A DNA stretch of 32,718 nucleotides. Origin: JAVZLH01 sp049700435 (lineage in GTDB: Archaea > Thermoproteota > Bathyarchaeia > Bathyarchaeales > Bathycorpusculaceae). Under the pieces are notes generated by a model that saw only the letters and a list, made by a program, of their open reading frames with translations, was not told the origin of the DNA and made no database searches. The stretch lies in contig JBNAVK010000012.1 in the NCBI GenBank assembly GCA_049700435.1, positions 1 to 32,718 on the forward strand. The letters are read 5' to 3'. The stretch's first letter is position 1; each line of letters opens with the position of its first letter. Positions 22,357 through 30,454 of this stretch are shown here, piece after piece. The position numbers and the translations under genes are program-made.

Positions 22357-24588
22357 GTGAAAGTTACAGAACTGCCAGTTCCGGAATCCGTTAAAGAAGT
22401 GCTCCTCAAGTCTGGAATTGTTGAGCTTTATCCTCCGCAGGAGGAAGCCGTAAAAGCTGGAGCTCTCGAAGGGCGAAATCTTGTTTTGGCTAGTCCAACA
22501 GCTTCTGGAAAGACTTTGGTTGCCGAATTATGCGCCCTCAAACACATTTTAGAAAAAGACGGTAAGGTTCTTTATTTGACGCCTTTGAGGGCTTTAGCCA
22601 GCGAAAAATACGAGGAGTTCCGAAAATATTCGAGTATAACAAAGAAGGACGGCAAAAGAGTAAGCGTTGGAATTTCCACTGGTGATTATGATAGTTCTGA
22701 CCCCTGGTTGGAACGCTACGACATTATTGTGGCAACAAACGAAAAAGTGGACTCGCTCCTTAGGCATAGAGCCAAGTGGATGGATGAAATCTCGCTTGTG
22801 ATAGCCGACGAAGTGCACTTGCTAAATGAGGCGGAGCGGGGACCAACCCTTGAGGTTGTTTTGGCGAGGCTAATGCAGACAAACCCAGAAATCCAAATTT
22901 TGGCTTTAAGCGCAACCATAAACAATGTTGAAGAAATTAGAGGCTGGCTCAAAGCAGACTATGTAACGACAGAATGGCGCCCAATACTTCTAAAAGAGGG
23001 AGTTCTTCTTCACAACGAAATCCAGTATAAGGACGGAGACGCCAGAAAAATAGAGGGAGAAGTAAAAAACCCAGCAATAAACCTAGCCTTAAACACCGTA
23101 AAGTCCGGCGGGCAAGCCCTCATATTCGCCTCTACAAGAAAAAACGCAGTTACACTAGCGAGAAAAGCGGCTCCCATAATAGGAGAAAACCTCTCTAAGC
23201 CAATAAAGCGGGCTTTAGAACGAGAGGCTGAAAGAATTTTGGCAGCAGGCGAAAAGACAAGAATAAGCGAGTTGTTGGCAGAACTCGTCAAATGCGGAGT
23301 TGCATTCCACCACGCAGGTTTAGGCGGTGGACACCGAAAACTGATAGAAGACGCTTTTAGGCAAGGGAAAATTAAGGTTTTGACCGCCACACCTACGTTG
23401 GCTTTTGGCGTTAACCTTCCAGCGAGAACGGTGATAATCCAAGATTATAGGCGATATGAACCGGGGTACGGCTATTATCCAATAAGCGTTTTGGAGTATA
23501 AGCAGATGGCTGGAAGGGCGGGGAGACCCAAATATGACAAAGTTGGCGAAGCCATTGTCATCAGTAAGACCGCTGACGAAGCAGACTATTTAATGGAAAG
23601 CTACATTCTTGCAAGTCCAGAGCGGATATGGTCAAGGCTTGCCGTCGAAAGAATTTTGAGGTCTCACGTGTTAGCGACGATAGCGGCGGATTACGCCCAC
23701 ACAGAACGGGGCATATACGACTTTTTCGGCAGGACATTATACGCTTATCAGTACGACATAGCCGCCATAAAAAACCTCATAGCAAAAATCCTCAAGTACC
23801 TCTATGACGAGGAAATGATAGACGTAAGCGGAGAAAACATCTACGCGACAAGATTCGGAAAAAGAGTAAGCGAACTTTACATAGACCCTGTCTCAGCCGT
23901 CATAATCCGCGACGCTTTAAGGCGGAAACCAGCATACCTCACCGACTTAAGCCTCCTCCACACAATTGCCCACACACCCGACATGAGCCCAATACTGCGA
24001 CCAACCGCAAGAGAGGTGGACGATATAGCGCTTTTCATGGAAGAACACAAAGAAGAATTCTTAGTGGACTTGCCAAGCGAGTGGGAAGACCGCATAACCT
24101 ACGAACAGTTTCTAGGCGAAGTAAAAACCGCCATGGTCCTAGAGGCGTGGATAGAAGAAAAAAGCGAGGACGAAATAATCGAAAGATTTAGAACACAGCC
24201 TGGAGACCTCTACAGAACAATTGAAAACGCTAAGTGGCTGCTTTACGCAACCCACGAGTTGGCGGTGCTTTTCGAAAACAAGCAGGTTTTGTCGCCAACC
24301 CTTGAACTTATGGAGAGAGTTGAAAAGGGCGTTAAGAAGGAACTTTTGCCAATCGTTAGGCTTGAAGGAATAGGCAGAGTGCGCGGGCGCATACTCTACA
24401 ACGCTGGATTCAAAACAATAGAAGACATAAAACACGCACAACTGGAGGAATTAATGAACCTACCTCTAATAGGGCCAAAGCTGGCAAAGAAAATTAAGGA
24501 ACAAGTCGGCGGTTTTGTAAGAAAGGAAGATTGGAAAAAGCTTGAAAAAGAGGATGTGTGGAAGCAGAAGGCGATAACGGAATATTAA
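22357..24588 (+). CDS. hel308: ATP-dependent DNA helicase Hel308
   Basis: Hel308 is an archaeal superfamily 2, 3'-to-5' helicase that unwinds lagging strands at stalled forks. The 743-residue protein matches the family's length and order. Walker A ASPTASGKT is at 45-53, DEVH at 151-154, SAT in LALSATINN near 184-188 and motif VI QMAGRAGRP at 383-391. A winged-helix and ratchet region follows, with C-terminal helix-hairpin-helix motifs (LEGIGRVRGRILYNAGF and LPLIGPKLAKKI). The GTG at 22357 is preferred because MKVTELPVPE is the usual N-terminus. The TTG at 22324 lies at or before the predicted transcription start. The stop TAA overlaps the stop of the convergent acyl-CoA synthetase gene in a shared TTAA. 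Confidence 0.95.
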   Translation: MKVTELPVPESVKEVLLKSGIVELYPPQEEAVKAGALEGRNLVLASPTASGKTLVAELCALKHILEKDGKVLYLTPLRALASEKYEEFRKYSSITKKDGKRVSVGISTGDYDSSDPWLERYDIIVATNEKVDSLLRHRAKWMDEISLVIADEVHLLNEAERGPTLEVVLARLMQTNPEIQILALSATINNVEEIRGWLKADYVTTEWRPILLKEGVLLHNEIQYKDGDARKIEGEVKNPAINLALNTVKSGGQALIFASTRKNAVTLARKAAPIIGENLSKPIKRALEREAERILAAGEKTRISELLAELVKCGVAFHHAGLGGGHRKLIEDAFRQGKIKVLTATPTLAFGVNLPARTVIIQDYRRYEPGYGYYPISVLEYKQMAGRAGRPKYDKVGEAIVISKTADEADYLMESYILASPERIWSRLAVERILRSHVLATIAADYAHTERGIYDFFGRTLYAYQYDIAAIKNLIAKILKYLYDEEMIDVSGENIYATRFGKRVSELYIDPVSAVIIRDALRRKPAYLTDLSLLHTIAHTPDMSPILRPTAREVDDIALFMEEHKEEFLVDLPSEWEDRITYEQFLGEVKTAMVLEAWIEEKSEDEIIERFRTQPGDLYRTIENAKWLLYATHELAVLFENKQVLSPTLELMERVEKGVKKELLPIVRLEGIGRVRGRILYNAGFKTIEDIKHAQLEELMNLPLIGPKLAKKIKEQVGGFVRKEDWKKLEKEDVWKQKAITEY

Positions 24589-26102
24589 ACAGTCTGCAGT
24601 TCGCTCCTTCCCTTAGAAAAGTTTTCCACGTACTCCTTGAAGCTCCTAGTTCTCTTAAGATACAAGCCATATCTTACCAGCGCATTCATAGCCCTAGCCG
24701 CGTCTTCCGGCGACGAATAGGCTGGAATGCCCAATTTGTCGAATCTAAAGCGCGTGTACAACGCCATTTCCGTCTCTCCAATGTCGCATGCAACAATTGG
24801 CTTGTCGTATTTGCTTGCGACTTTCGCAACTCTGTCCACATAGTCCTCCTGTAACGCTGGCAAATGATGCAGCCCAAGCAATATTACTCCATCAATTTCT
24901 GGGTCTTGAAAAAGCACTTCTGCCGCAAGCTCAAACATTTCAGATGTAGCGGAACCGGTTATGTCCACAGGATTAACGTTTGTTGCAAACCTTGGAAGTT
25001 CCCCTTCCTTCTTTAACCGTTCAAACTTCTGAATCGTTTCTTTGGAAAAGGGTTTAACTTTTAGCCCCCTCAACTCACATTCATCAACAGCCATTATACC
25101 AGGCCCACCTGCATCTGTAATTACCCCGATATTTTTACCTGAGGCCGGCGGTTGCATTGCTAAGGCCTTCCCAATGTCAAAAAATTCCTCCATGTCCTTT
25201 GCCCTTATCACTCCAGCCTGTGCAAAGGCAGCATCGTAAATCAAGTCGGAGCCTGCTATGGCACCTGTATGTGAAACTGCGGCTCTAGCCCCAGCCGATG
25301 TTCTGCCGGCCTTGAAGGCTACCACTGGTTTTTTCTTCGTCACTTTCTTTGCTACTTCAAGAAACTTTCTTCCAGACCTTATGTCCTCAACGTATAACAG
25401 TATGGCTTTGGTTTCGTCGTCATAGAGTAGGTAATGCAGCATCTCCGCCTCGTCTACGTCGCTTTTGTTTCCAAAGCTTGCGAATTTGCTGATTCCTATT
25501 TGACGACCAGCCAAATAGTCAAGCGCTGCAGCCCCGAAAGCTCCACTTTGCGTAACTACAGCGATGCTCCCGGGCATAGGTCTCGGAGTTGCAACAACCT
25601 CATCGCCGGTTGTCAGGATTTTTGTTTCAGGAAGAAAAAGCATGTCAACGCCTGTTCGCGAGTCATAAACTCCTAGGCAGTTTGGACCTAAAACCCGTAT
25701 CCCAGCTTTTTTGGCTATTTCCACAATTTGGTTTTCAAGCTTGTGATTTCCAATTTCGCTGAAACCAGAACTTATTATAACGACAGCCTTAACCCCTTTG
25801 GATGCTGCATCCTCCATTATTTCTGGGACGACGCTTGCGGGGACAACCACCACAACCAAGTCCAGTCTCTTGGGAATTTTGGTTAGAGAAGGGTGACATT
25901 GGAAACCCAAAATTGAATCTTCATGCGGATTAACCGGGTATATTTCGCCCTTAAAAACTCCTCTCCGCACATTTTCAACAAAATTTTTAAAAATTACGTG
26001 TCCAGCTTTGTTACTCTTTTTGGTGGCTCCGACAACGGCAACTGAAGCTGGATTAAAAAAGATGTCTAACTGCTTTATTCCAGGCTCCATGCGCTTCATC
26101 AC
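24585..26102 (-). CDS. ADP-forming acyl-CoA synthetase, alpha subunit
   Basis: The alpha subunit of NDP-forming acyl-CoA synthetases binds CoA and carries the phosphohistidine that passes phosphate between acyl phosphate and ADP. It is used in archaea to make ATP from acetyl-CoA and other acyl-CoAs. A CoA-binding Rossmann domain spans about 14-145 (NPASVAVVGAT, GPNCLGVYD). A succinyl-CoA-synthetase-like domain follows, with QSGAFG at 185-190 and the catalytic His278 in RAAVSHTGA. The ligase-like third domain ends near 470, and the chain has 505 residues. The ATP-grasp beta subunit is not fused and not in the window. The start overlaps the CofE-like stop as ATGA, so the two are translationally coupled. 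The acyl substrate cannot be read from the sequence. Confidence 0.88.
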   Translation of the reverse strand: MMKRMEPGIKQLDIFFNPASVAVVGATKKSNKAGHVIFKNFVENVRRGVFKGEIYPVNPHEDSILGFQCHPSLTKIPKRLDLVVVVVPASVVPEIMEDAASKGVKAVVIISSGFSEIGNHKLENQIVEIAKKAGIRVLGPNCLGVYDSRTGVDMLFLPETKILTTGDEVVATPRPMPGSIAVVTQSGAFGAAALDYLAGRQIGISKFASFGNKSDVDEAEMLHYLLYDDETKAILLYVEDIRSGRKFLEVAKKVTKKKPVVAFKAGRTSAGARAAVSHTGAIAGSDLIYDAAFAQAGVIRAKDMEEFFDIGKALAMQPPASGKNIGVITDAGGPGIMAVDECELRGLKVKPFSKETIQKFERLKKEGELPRFATNVNPVDITGSATSEMFELAAEVLFQDPEIDGVILLGLHHLPALQEDYVDRVAKVASKYDKPIVACDIGETEMALYTRFRFDKLGIPAYSSPEDAARAMNALVRYGLYLKRTRSFKEYVENFSKGRSELQTV

Positions 26103-26938
26103 CTTTTGTTTCTAACGATAACTATGGGTTTATGTTTTACTGTTTCAAGCATTTCCCAGCTCACATCAGCCAATTTGACTTTGAACTTTTCAGCCATCTC
26201 CCACACGGTTCTTCCAGCTCCGTGACCCCTTGCGCGGTTGGCGATTTCAGCTATTTCCAAAGCATTTTCTGCATCCAGCTTGCATCCAGCCACAGCTATG
26301 GGCGTTGCCCTTCGCCTAAGTTTTAGCATCCGACCGGTAACATAGGTGAGAAAACCGCCGAAGGAGTGGATGCCCCTGAGGGGTTTTGGGCGCGGTGTAA
26401 AATGGAAGTTCCTAAAAGAATATGTTTTGTCGGTGTCTGTAATCATCACGCAAACGTTTCTGTGCAGCTTCAGCATGATTTGTTTACGTATTTGTTGGGC
26501 TATTTTATCAGCATCGCTTAAAGGTAAACTAACGTAGGAGTAGGCTAAATTGCTCCCGTCAATGCCGCCTTCAGAGCCGAACATTAAGGCTTGTAGAAAA
26601 CCCGCATATTGAACGGCAACTTGCTTGTGACGGCAGCCTCCATCTAATGGATATTTACGTAAATGGCAAAGCAGTCTCCACCGTAGATGGCACAGATAAC
26701 CAAGAAAGTACCCCCAAACTATGCGCATCCAAAATTTACAAATCAATTTTACACTTAGGCTGGGCTTAACAACGCTTTCATCGACAATATTGCCTAAGGC
26801 TGTTGAAATCGCCTTTTCCGAAACAACCACAAAATCTCCATTAGCCACCTTGCCCCTAATAGCCTCAACTATCTTCTCGACAAAATCTGTTTTTGGCATC
26901 CAATAGCGTGTAGCAACCGCCAGCGCCTTATAACCCAT
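26099..26938 (-). CDS. cofE: Coenzyme F420-0:L-glutamate ligase (CofE)-like protein
   Basis: The 279-residue protein belongs to the CofE/FbiB fold, in which CofE adds gamma-linked glutamate to coenzyme F420. NGDFVVVSEKAIS at residues 33-45 is the N-terminal nucleotide-contacting region. MITDTDKTYSFRN (about 164-176) and GIHSFGGF (near 188-195) stand in the positions of the TDTxGR-type metal/GTP segment. RATPIAVAG and GAGRTVWEMAEKF close the fold. This is the archaeal variant with a longer middle insertion (CHLRWRLLCHLRKYPL region, near 78-105), so it could be a paralogue acting on a different acceptor. It lies between thyX (37 nt gap) and the acyl-CoA synthetase gene (4 nt overlap). The ATG has no clear ribosome site. 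Confidence 0.75.
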   Translation of the reverse strand: MGYKALAVATRYWMPKTDFVEKIVEAIRGKVANGDFVVVSEKAISTALGNIVDESVVKPSLSVKLICKFWMRIVWGYFLGYLCHLRWRLLCHLRKYPLDGGCRHKQVAVQYAGFLQALMFGSEGGIDGSNLAYSYVSLPLSDADKIAQQIRKQIMLKLHRNVCVMITDTDKTYSFRNFHFTPRPKPLRGIHSFGGFLTYVTGRMLKLRRRATPIAVAGCKLDAENALEIAEIANRARGHGAGRTVWEMAEKFKVKLADVSWEMLETVKHKPIVIVRNKR

Positions 26939-26975
26939 AATTTTAACCGGCTTAACAAACAGAGAAGCTGGAGAC

Positions 26976-27674
26976 TCACATGCTTTTAAATCTCTTTTTA
27001 ATTTCCTCTACGTTACACTCGGGCGGTTTCATTTTTCCCTCTGGGCAATAGCCCAATTTCACACATGAGGGGCCCGCGTTTTCAAAAAGAGCAGGCGCAA
27101 CTTTCTTGACTTGCTTAAGCATTTCGGTTGCAACTTCCCTTATTTCCCACTGTGAACGCGCGCAACATCTTAGATTAAAGAAGTGGTTTAGTTCGCGGGC
27201 ATTCATTGTCACAATTATGTTTGTTTTCGCAGCGTTTGGGAGGATAAACCGTGCATCCTCTTTTGGGATACCAAGCTGCAAAAGCTTCTGATAAGCTTCT
27301 GAAATTTTCTCCAAAGTCTCCTCAAAAACCTTTTTTGCATCCGCGTTTTCAGCAATGCTCTTTGGCGTAACATACTTTTCCAAAGTGTCGTAAGTAACGT
27401 ACCGTTGGCTTTGCTGCGTGTATGAGGCAATGCGGTGTCTAACAAGCTGGTGGGTCATCGCCCTAGAAACACCTTCAAGGCTGAACGTGAAAGATGCATG
27501 TTCGATAACTGACACATGTCCGTAACCAGTAACTCGTTTAATTATTTGCTTAGCCCTTTCAATATCCATTTTTTCGAAAGTTTCAGATGGACTTCCACTT
27601 TTTGACGACGTCAGGGCTGCTGCTCCGCACAAAAGCTCCGGGTCTGCCGTGTAGCGTAAAAGCTTCACCTTCAA
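26976..27674 (-). CDS. thyX: Flavin-dependent thymidylate synthase
   Basis: ThyX methylates dUMP to dTMP with FAD and methylene-folate (or an archaeal C1 carrier). The signature RHRIASYTQQSQR at residues 79-91 fits the ThyX consensus RHR-x7-S-x-R. The preceding HVSVIEHASFTFSLEGVSR block at 53-71 supplies the flavin-binding segment. The 232 residues are normal length, and the C-terminal RELNHFFNLRC block is the family's second nucleotide-binding region. The start is TTG, with GGTGAGG 8 nt upstream. It is probably the first gene of the operon with cofE-like and the acyl-CoA synthetase alpha subunit, and it diverges from the gene at 27749. Confidence 0.95.
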   Translation of the reverse strand: MKVKLLRYTADPELLCGAAALTSSKSGSPSETFEKMDIERAKQIIKRVTGYGHVSVIEHASFTFSLEGVSRAMTHQLVRHRIASYTQQSQRYVTYDTLEKYVTPKSIAENADAKKVFEETLEKISEAYQKLLQLGIPKEDARFILPNAAKTNIIVTMNARELNHFFNLRCCARSQWEIREVATEMLKQVKKVAPALFENAGPSCVKLGYCPEGKMKPPECNVEEIKKRFKSM

Positions 27675-27748
27675 TTTTTTAGCCTCACCTCACTTTAAAA
27701 TGAAAGTAATAAATTTGCTTTGCGTAAAGGGTTTTGGAGGGGAATGAA

Positions 27749-28387
27749 ATGCCAAGGCTGAAAACAGCTATTGCTTACATAAACCAGCTTTGCTCAAGCC
27801 CACATATGGAGAACCGCCAACTAGGGCTTAAACTCAAGGCTCAGTATGCTACATGGGTGAGAACTCTTAGCTTGCAAGATTTCGTAATCTTCAACGAAAC
27901 CATAGAGAAAAACAAAGCGCAGATTGGAGCTGCACAGTTCTTTGGAAAATTTCGCGCCTATGCCTTTGAAGAGTACGTTTACCGCCTTTTACAATCGAAA
28001 ATCCGTATTCCAGAGACCTTGCAGTTGTTCTGGGGTGAGAAATGTCTTGTCTGGGAAAAGGACGACAAAAGGTATGCTATGGAATTTGACGTTTCTATAG
28101 GCAAGTGGAAAGACTACTTTGTTGAGCCAAAGACTGTTTTCGATGTTAAAATAGAGCTTGACTCCGCCAGACTAAAAACTGCTTTAGCTTCTTTCGCAAT
28201 TTTGAAAGAGCAGAACAGGAAGGTTAAATGCGTTTTAGTTTACGCCTTCAAGGAGTTAGACCCCGTGCTCTTAGAGTTAGCCATGAGATGGGCTGACGGC
28301 ATCTTCCAGTTCAGCCTCGAAAATGACGAGAGGGCATCATTTCTCAGATGCGTCGCAGAATGTTTAGAAGAGAGGAAAGTCTCTTAG
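27749..28387 (+). CDS. Hypothetical protein, possible PD-(D/E)XK nuclease-like fold
   Basis: The 212-residue protein is not assigned to a known family. Residues 1-70 are helical. From residue 66 a KFRAYAFEEYVYRLL helix carries a conserved-looking Glu, followed by strand AMEFDVSI (Asp114) and strand TVFDVKIEL (Asp132, Lys134). That order of helix Glu, strand Asp, then D/E-x-K about 18 residues on is the arrangement of PD-(D/E)XK nucleases. The strand KCVLVYAF and a following helix fit the rest of such a core. The start is ATG 27749, with GGAGGGG 6 nt upstream; a TTG at 27734 lies within the same site. It is divergent from thyX, and its stop overlaps that of the convergent HtpX gene. Nuclease activity is a hypothesis. 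Confidence 0.6.
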   Translation: MPRLKTAIAYINQLCSSPHMENRQLGLKLKAQYATWVRTLSLQDFVIFNETIEKNKAQIGAAQFFGKFRAYAFEEYVYRLLQSKIRIPETLQLFWGEKCLVWEKDDKRYAMEFDVSIGKWKDYFVEPKTVFDVKIELDSARLKTALASFAILKEQNRKVKCVLVYAFKELDPVLLELAMRWADGIFQFSLENDERASFLRCVAECLEERKVS

Positions 28388-29439
28388 ATGCGGGCGTATA
28401 TGCGGTCGCTTGTGTAGTTGCCGCTCTGCATTTCCTCTTCTATTTCACGCAATAGCAGTATACGCTTGAATGTGGGTGGGTGCGTCGCAAACCACGTGTT
28501 TATCTTAGCCCATGTCGATTTGGCTTCTTTTTCCATGGCAAGCTCCAATTCTCTTTCGTCCAGCACGCCATCCTTGTCCAAATCGTAATCTTGCTTCTTC
28601 TCCATTATTTGCTGAATTTCCTGCTTAGCCATGGCGGGGTCCCCAATGTAGAAGGCTCTTGCTCCGGAGGGCGGCTTCGGCGAAAGTGAAAGGCCATATG
28701 TGATTTTTGCCAGTGCGCTTTGTAGGCTTCGCGGCGAACCCGTGACGTACGCAGAATAGGCGTCTGCATAATGTTCTCGCATTCTGCTAAGGTACATCAC
28801 GCATAGAAGCGATATGATGTAAACTATGTAGGAGATTATTCCAATGGCAAGAAAAGCCGCCCTAATGCTTCCCTCCTCCTTCCGCGAAGACCCCCCAGAC
28901 CACCTTGCAGCCTCCCATGTTCCACGCGCAATCAAATAGGCTAGTAAGGGCAAGGCTGAAAGCACAGTCATAACAATGTAATCCTTGTGTTTTACGTGTC
29001 CCAGCTCGTGTCCAATCACGCCCCTAACCTCGTCTTCATTGAGGTTTTTTAAAAGCCCCTCATGTACGGCTAAGGTGGCGCTGCTGGCTGTTCTGCCAAA
29101 AACAAAGGCGTTTGGAGTGTTATCGGGCACTATAGCCAGTTGGGGCATGGGTAATCCGCTTTTGTCCGCCAACTCCTTCACGGTTGATTCGAGCCACGGG
29201 TTTTCTCCAGCTTTCAAATACTGTAAACGTGTTGAAGCCTTAACAACTGCTGGTCCTATAAGATATTGGAGAAGTATGAAAAGTACTGTGAGGATTATTG
29301 AGTAGAAAATGTTGAGCCCTATAATGAGCATTATCGCTGATAGGAACATGGCGAATATGAAGGCAACTAAGAAAATTGACGTTGACATTGCAAGCTTCAG
29401 TTCAGCTAGCCTAGCCAACGGTTTCCCAGCAAAGCACAT
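28384..29439 (-). CDS. htpX: HtpX-like M48 membrane zinc metalloprotease with an EF-hand loop
   Basis: HtpX degrades damaged membrane proteins. The 351-residue protein has two N-terminal membrane helices (about 21-42 and 46-66), the zinc site HELGH at 144-148 with the third ligand Glu222 (REHYADAY), and two more helices at about 155-172 and 192-216. A canonical EF-hand calcium loop, unusual for this family, follows at residues 286-297: Asp, Asp, Asp, Gly, Leu, Asp and Glu at loop positions 1, 3, 5, 6, 8, 9 and 12. It sits in the segment before the conserved THPP motif (317-320). The ATG at 29439 is used because LAELKLAM upstream of helix 1 resembles other HtpX N-termini; it has no ribosome site. 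Confidence 0.9.
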   Translation of the reverse strand: MCFAGKPLARLAELKLAMSTSIFLVAFIFAMFLSAIMLIIGLNIFYSIILTVLFILLQYLIGPAVVKASTRLQYLKAGENPWLESTVKELADKSGLPMPQLAIVPDNTPNAFVFGRTASSATLAVHEGLLKNLNEDEVRGVIGHELGHVKHKDYIVMTVLSALPLLAYLIARGTWEAARWSGGSSRKEEGSIRAAFLAIGIISYIVYIISLLCVMYLSRMREHYADAYSAYVTGSPRSLQSALAKITYGLSLSPKPPSGARAFYIGDPAMAKQEIQQIMEKKQDYDLDKDGVLDERELELAMEKEAKSTWAKINTWFATHPPTFKRILLLREIEEEMQSGNYTSDRIYARI

Positions 29440-29494
29440 AGAGAAAGAATTAGCGAATAAAGTTTCCTATCAGCGCAAACCTTTCCCTTTTAAA

Positions 29495-30379
29495 TTAACT
29501 TTGAGCTTTTACAAATTCTGTTATGTGTTTGTTGACAAGTTCTGGCTCTTCAATCTGAACCCAGTGACCACACTCGGGAACATATTTTATGGAATATGGT
29601 GCGTCAACAAACTCCTCCGTGTTCACTATCAAATCCTTTGAAAGCGCCGCGTCTTTTTCTCCCCAAATCACTAGCGTGGGCGACTTAATTTTTGGAAAAG
29701 CGGTTATTTTCTCTGAAAACATTATGGCTGGGTTCATGTTAGCCCGATAATAATTTAACGCTGCTGTTAATGCTCCGGGCTTCGACCAAGCCTCAATGTA
29801 AACCCTCAAATCTTCCTCTGTGAGCACACCCTCTTTAACAAAGGATTGCCGAAGCATATTCTTCAGAAAGGCATAATTGTTTCGGCTCAAAACCTCTTCT
29901 GGAACGTCTGCTGTTTGAAAGAAGAAAACATACCAACTCTTTTGCAACTGCCTAAAAAGATTCCTAGTTCGCATTACGTAAGCATTGGGATGAGGAGCAT
30001 TCAAAATCACCAACTTTTCCACAACTTGCGGATTAAATGCTGCAAGATTCCAAGCTACAATTCCGCCCCAATCATGCCCAACCACTACAGCGCGCTCTTC
30101 GCCTAAAGCGTGAATAAGCCCGAGGACATCCCCAGCAATAAGATGCAAACGATAATTGTCAACACCTTCCGGTTTATCCGTCTCGTTGTAACCCCGCAAG
30201 TCTGGAGCCACAACACGAAAGTGCCTAGCTAACATGGGGATTTGGAGTCGCCAAACATACCAAAAATCTGGAAAACCATGCAGTAAAAGCAACAGTTTCC
30301 CTTCTCCTTGCGTCACATAATGCATGCTGATTCCATCAACTTTAACAAAATCATGCTTCCAAACCTCTTTCATCCACAC
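29495..30379 (-). CDS. Alpha/beta-hydrolase of the epoxide hydrolase/haloalkane dehalogenase group
   Basis: The 294-residue enzyme has the Asp-nucleophile form of the alpha/beta-hydrolase fold. The oxyanion HGFPDFW is at 34-40, the nucleophile Asp103 in GHDWGG, the acid Asp243 (WGEKDAAL) and the catalytic His272 (CGHWVQIEEPE). Two cap Tyr residues typical of epoxide hydrolases are visible in SWYVFFFQ (Tyr150) and NYYRAN (Tyr210/211). Haloalkane dehalogenases normally have a Trp as the halide ligand after the nucleophile, which is also present here as Trp104, so the Tyr pair is what favours an epoxide hydrolase. There is no signal peptide. The neighbouring htpX and DOMON genes do not suggest a shared pathway. 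The physiological epoxide is unknown. Confidence 0.85.
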   Translation of the reverse strand: MWMKEVWKHDFVKVDGISMHYVTQGEGKLLLLLHGFPDFWYVWRLQIPMLARHFRVVAPDLRGYNETDKPEGVDNYRLHLIAGDVLGLIHALGEERAVVVGHDWGGIVAWNLAAFNPQVVEKLVILNAPHPNAYVMRTRNLFRQLQKSWYVFFFQTADVPEEVLSRNNYAFLKNMLRQSFVKEGVLTEEDLRVYIEAWSKPGALTAALNYYRANMNPAIMFSEKITAFPKIKSPTLVIWGEKDAALSKDLIVNTEEFVDAPYSIKYVPECGHWVQIEEPELVNKHITEFVKAQS

Positions 30380-30454
30380 ACTCCCCGAACCATGCTAGGA
30401 TTTCAAATTTTTATTACTTTTCATCCATCCAGCACAAATCTAGCTTCGTTTTAA

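Noticed and set aside
24558..24854. Plus-strand frame across the hel308/acyl-CoA synthetase junction
   Set aside because: It lies opposite a clear acyl-CoA synthetase coding region and has no independent support.
29495..30379. Haloalkane dehalogenase
   Set aside because: The two cap Tyr residues and the sequence around the nucleophile favour epoxide hydrolase; the shared Trp after the nucleophile is not decisive.
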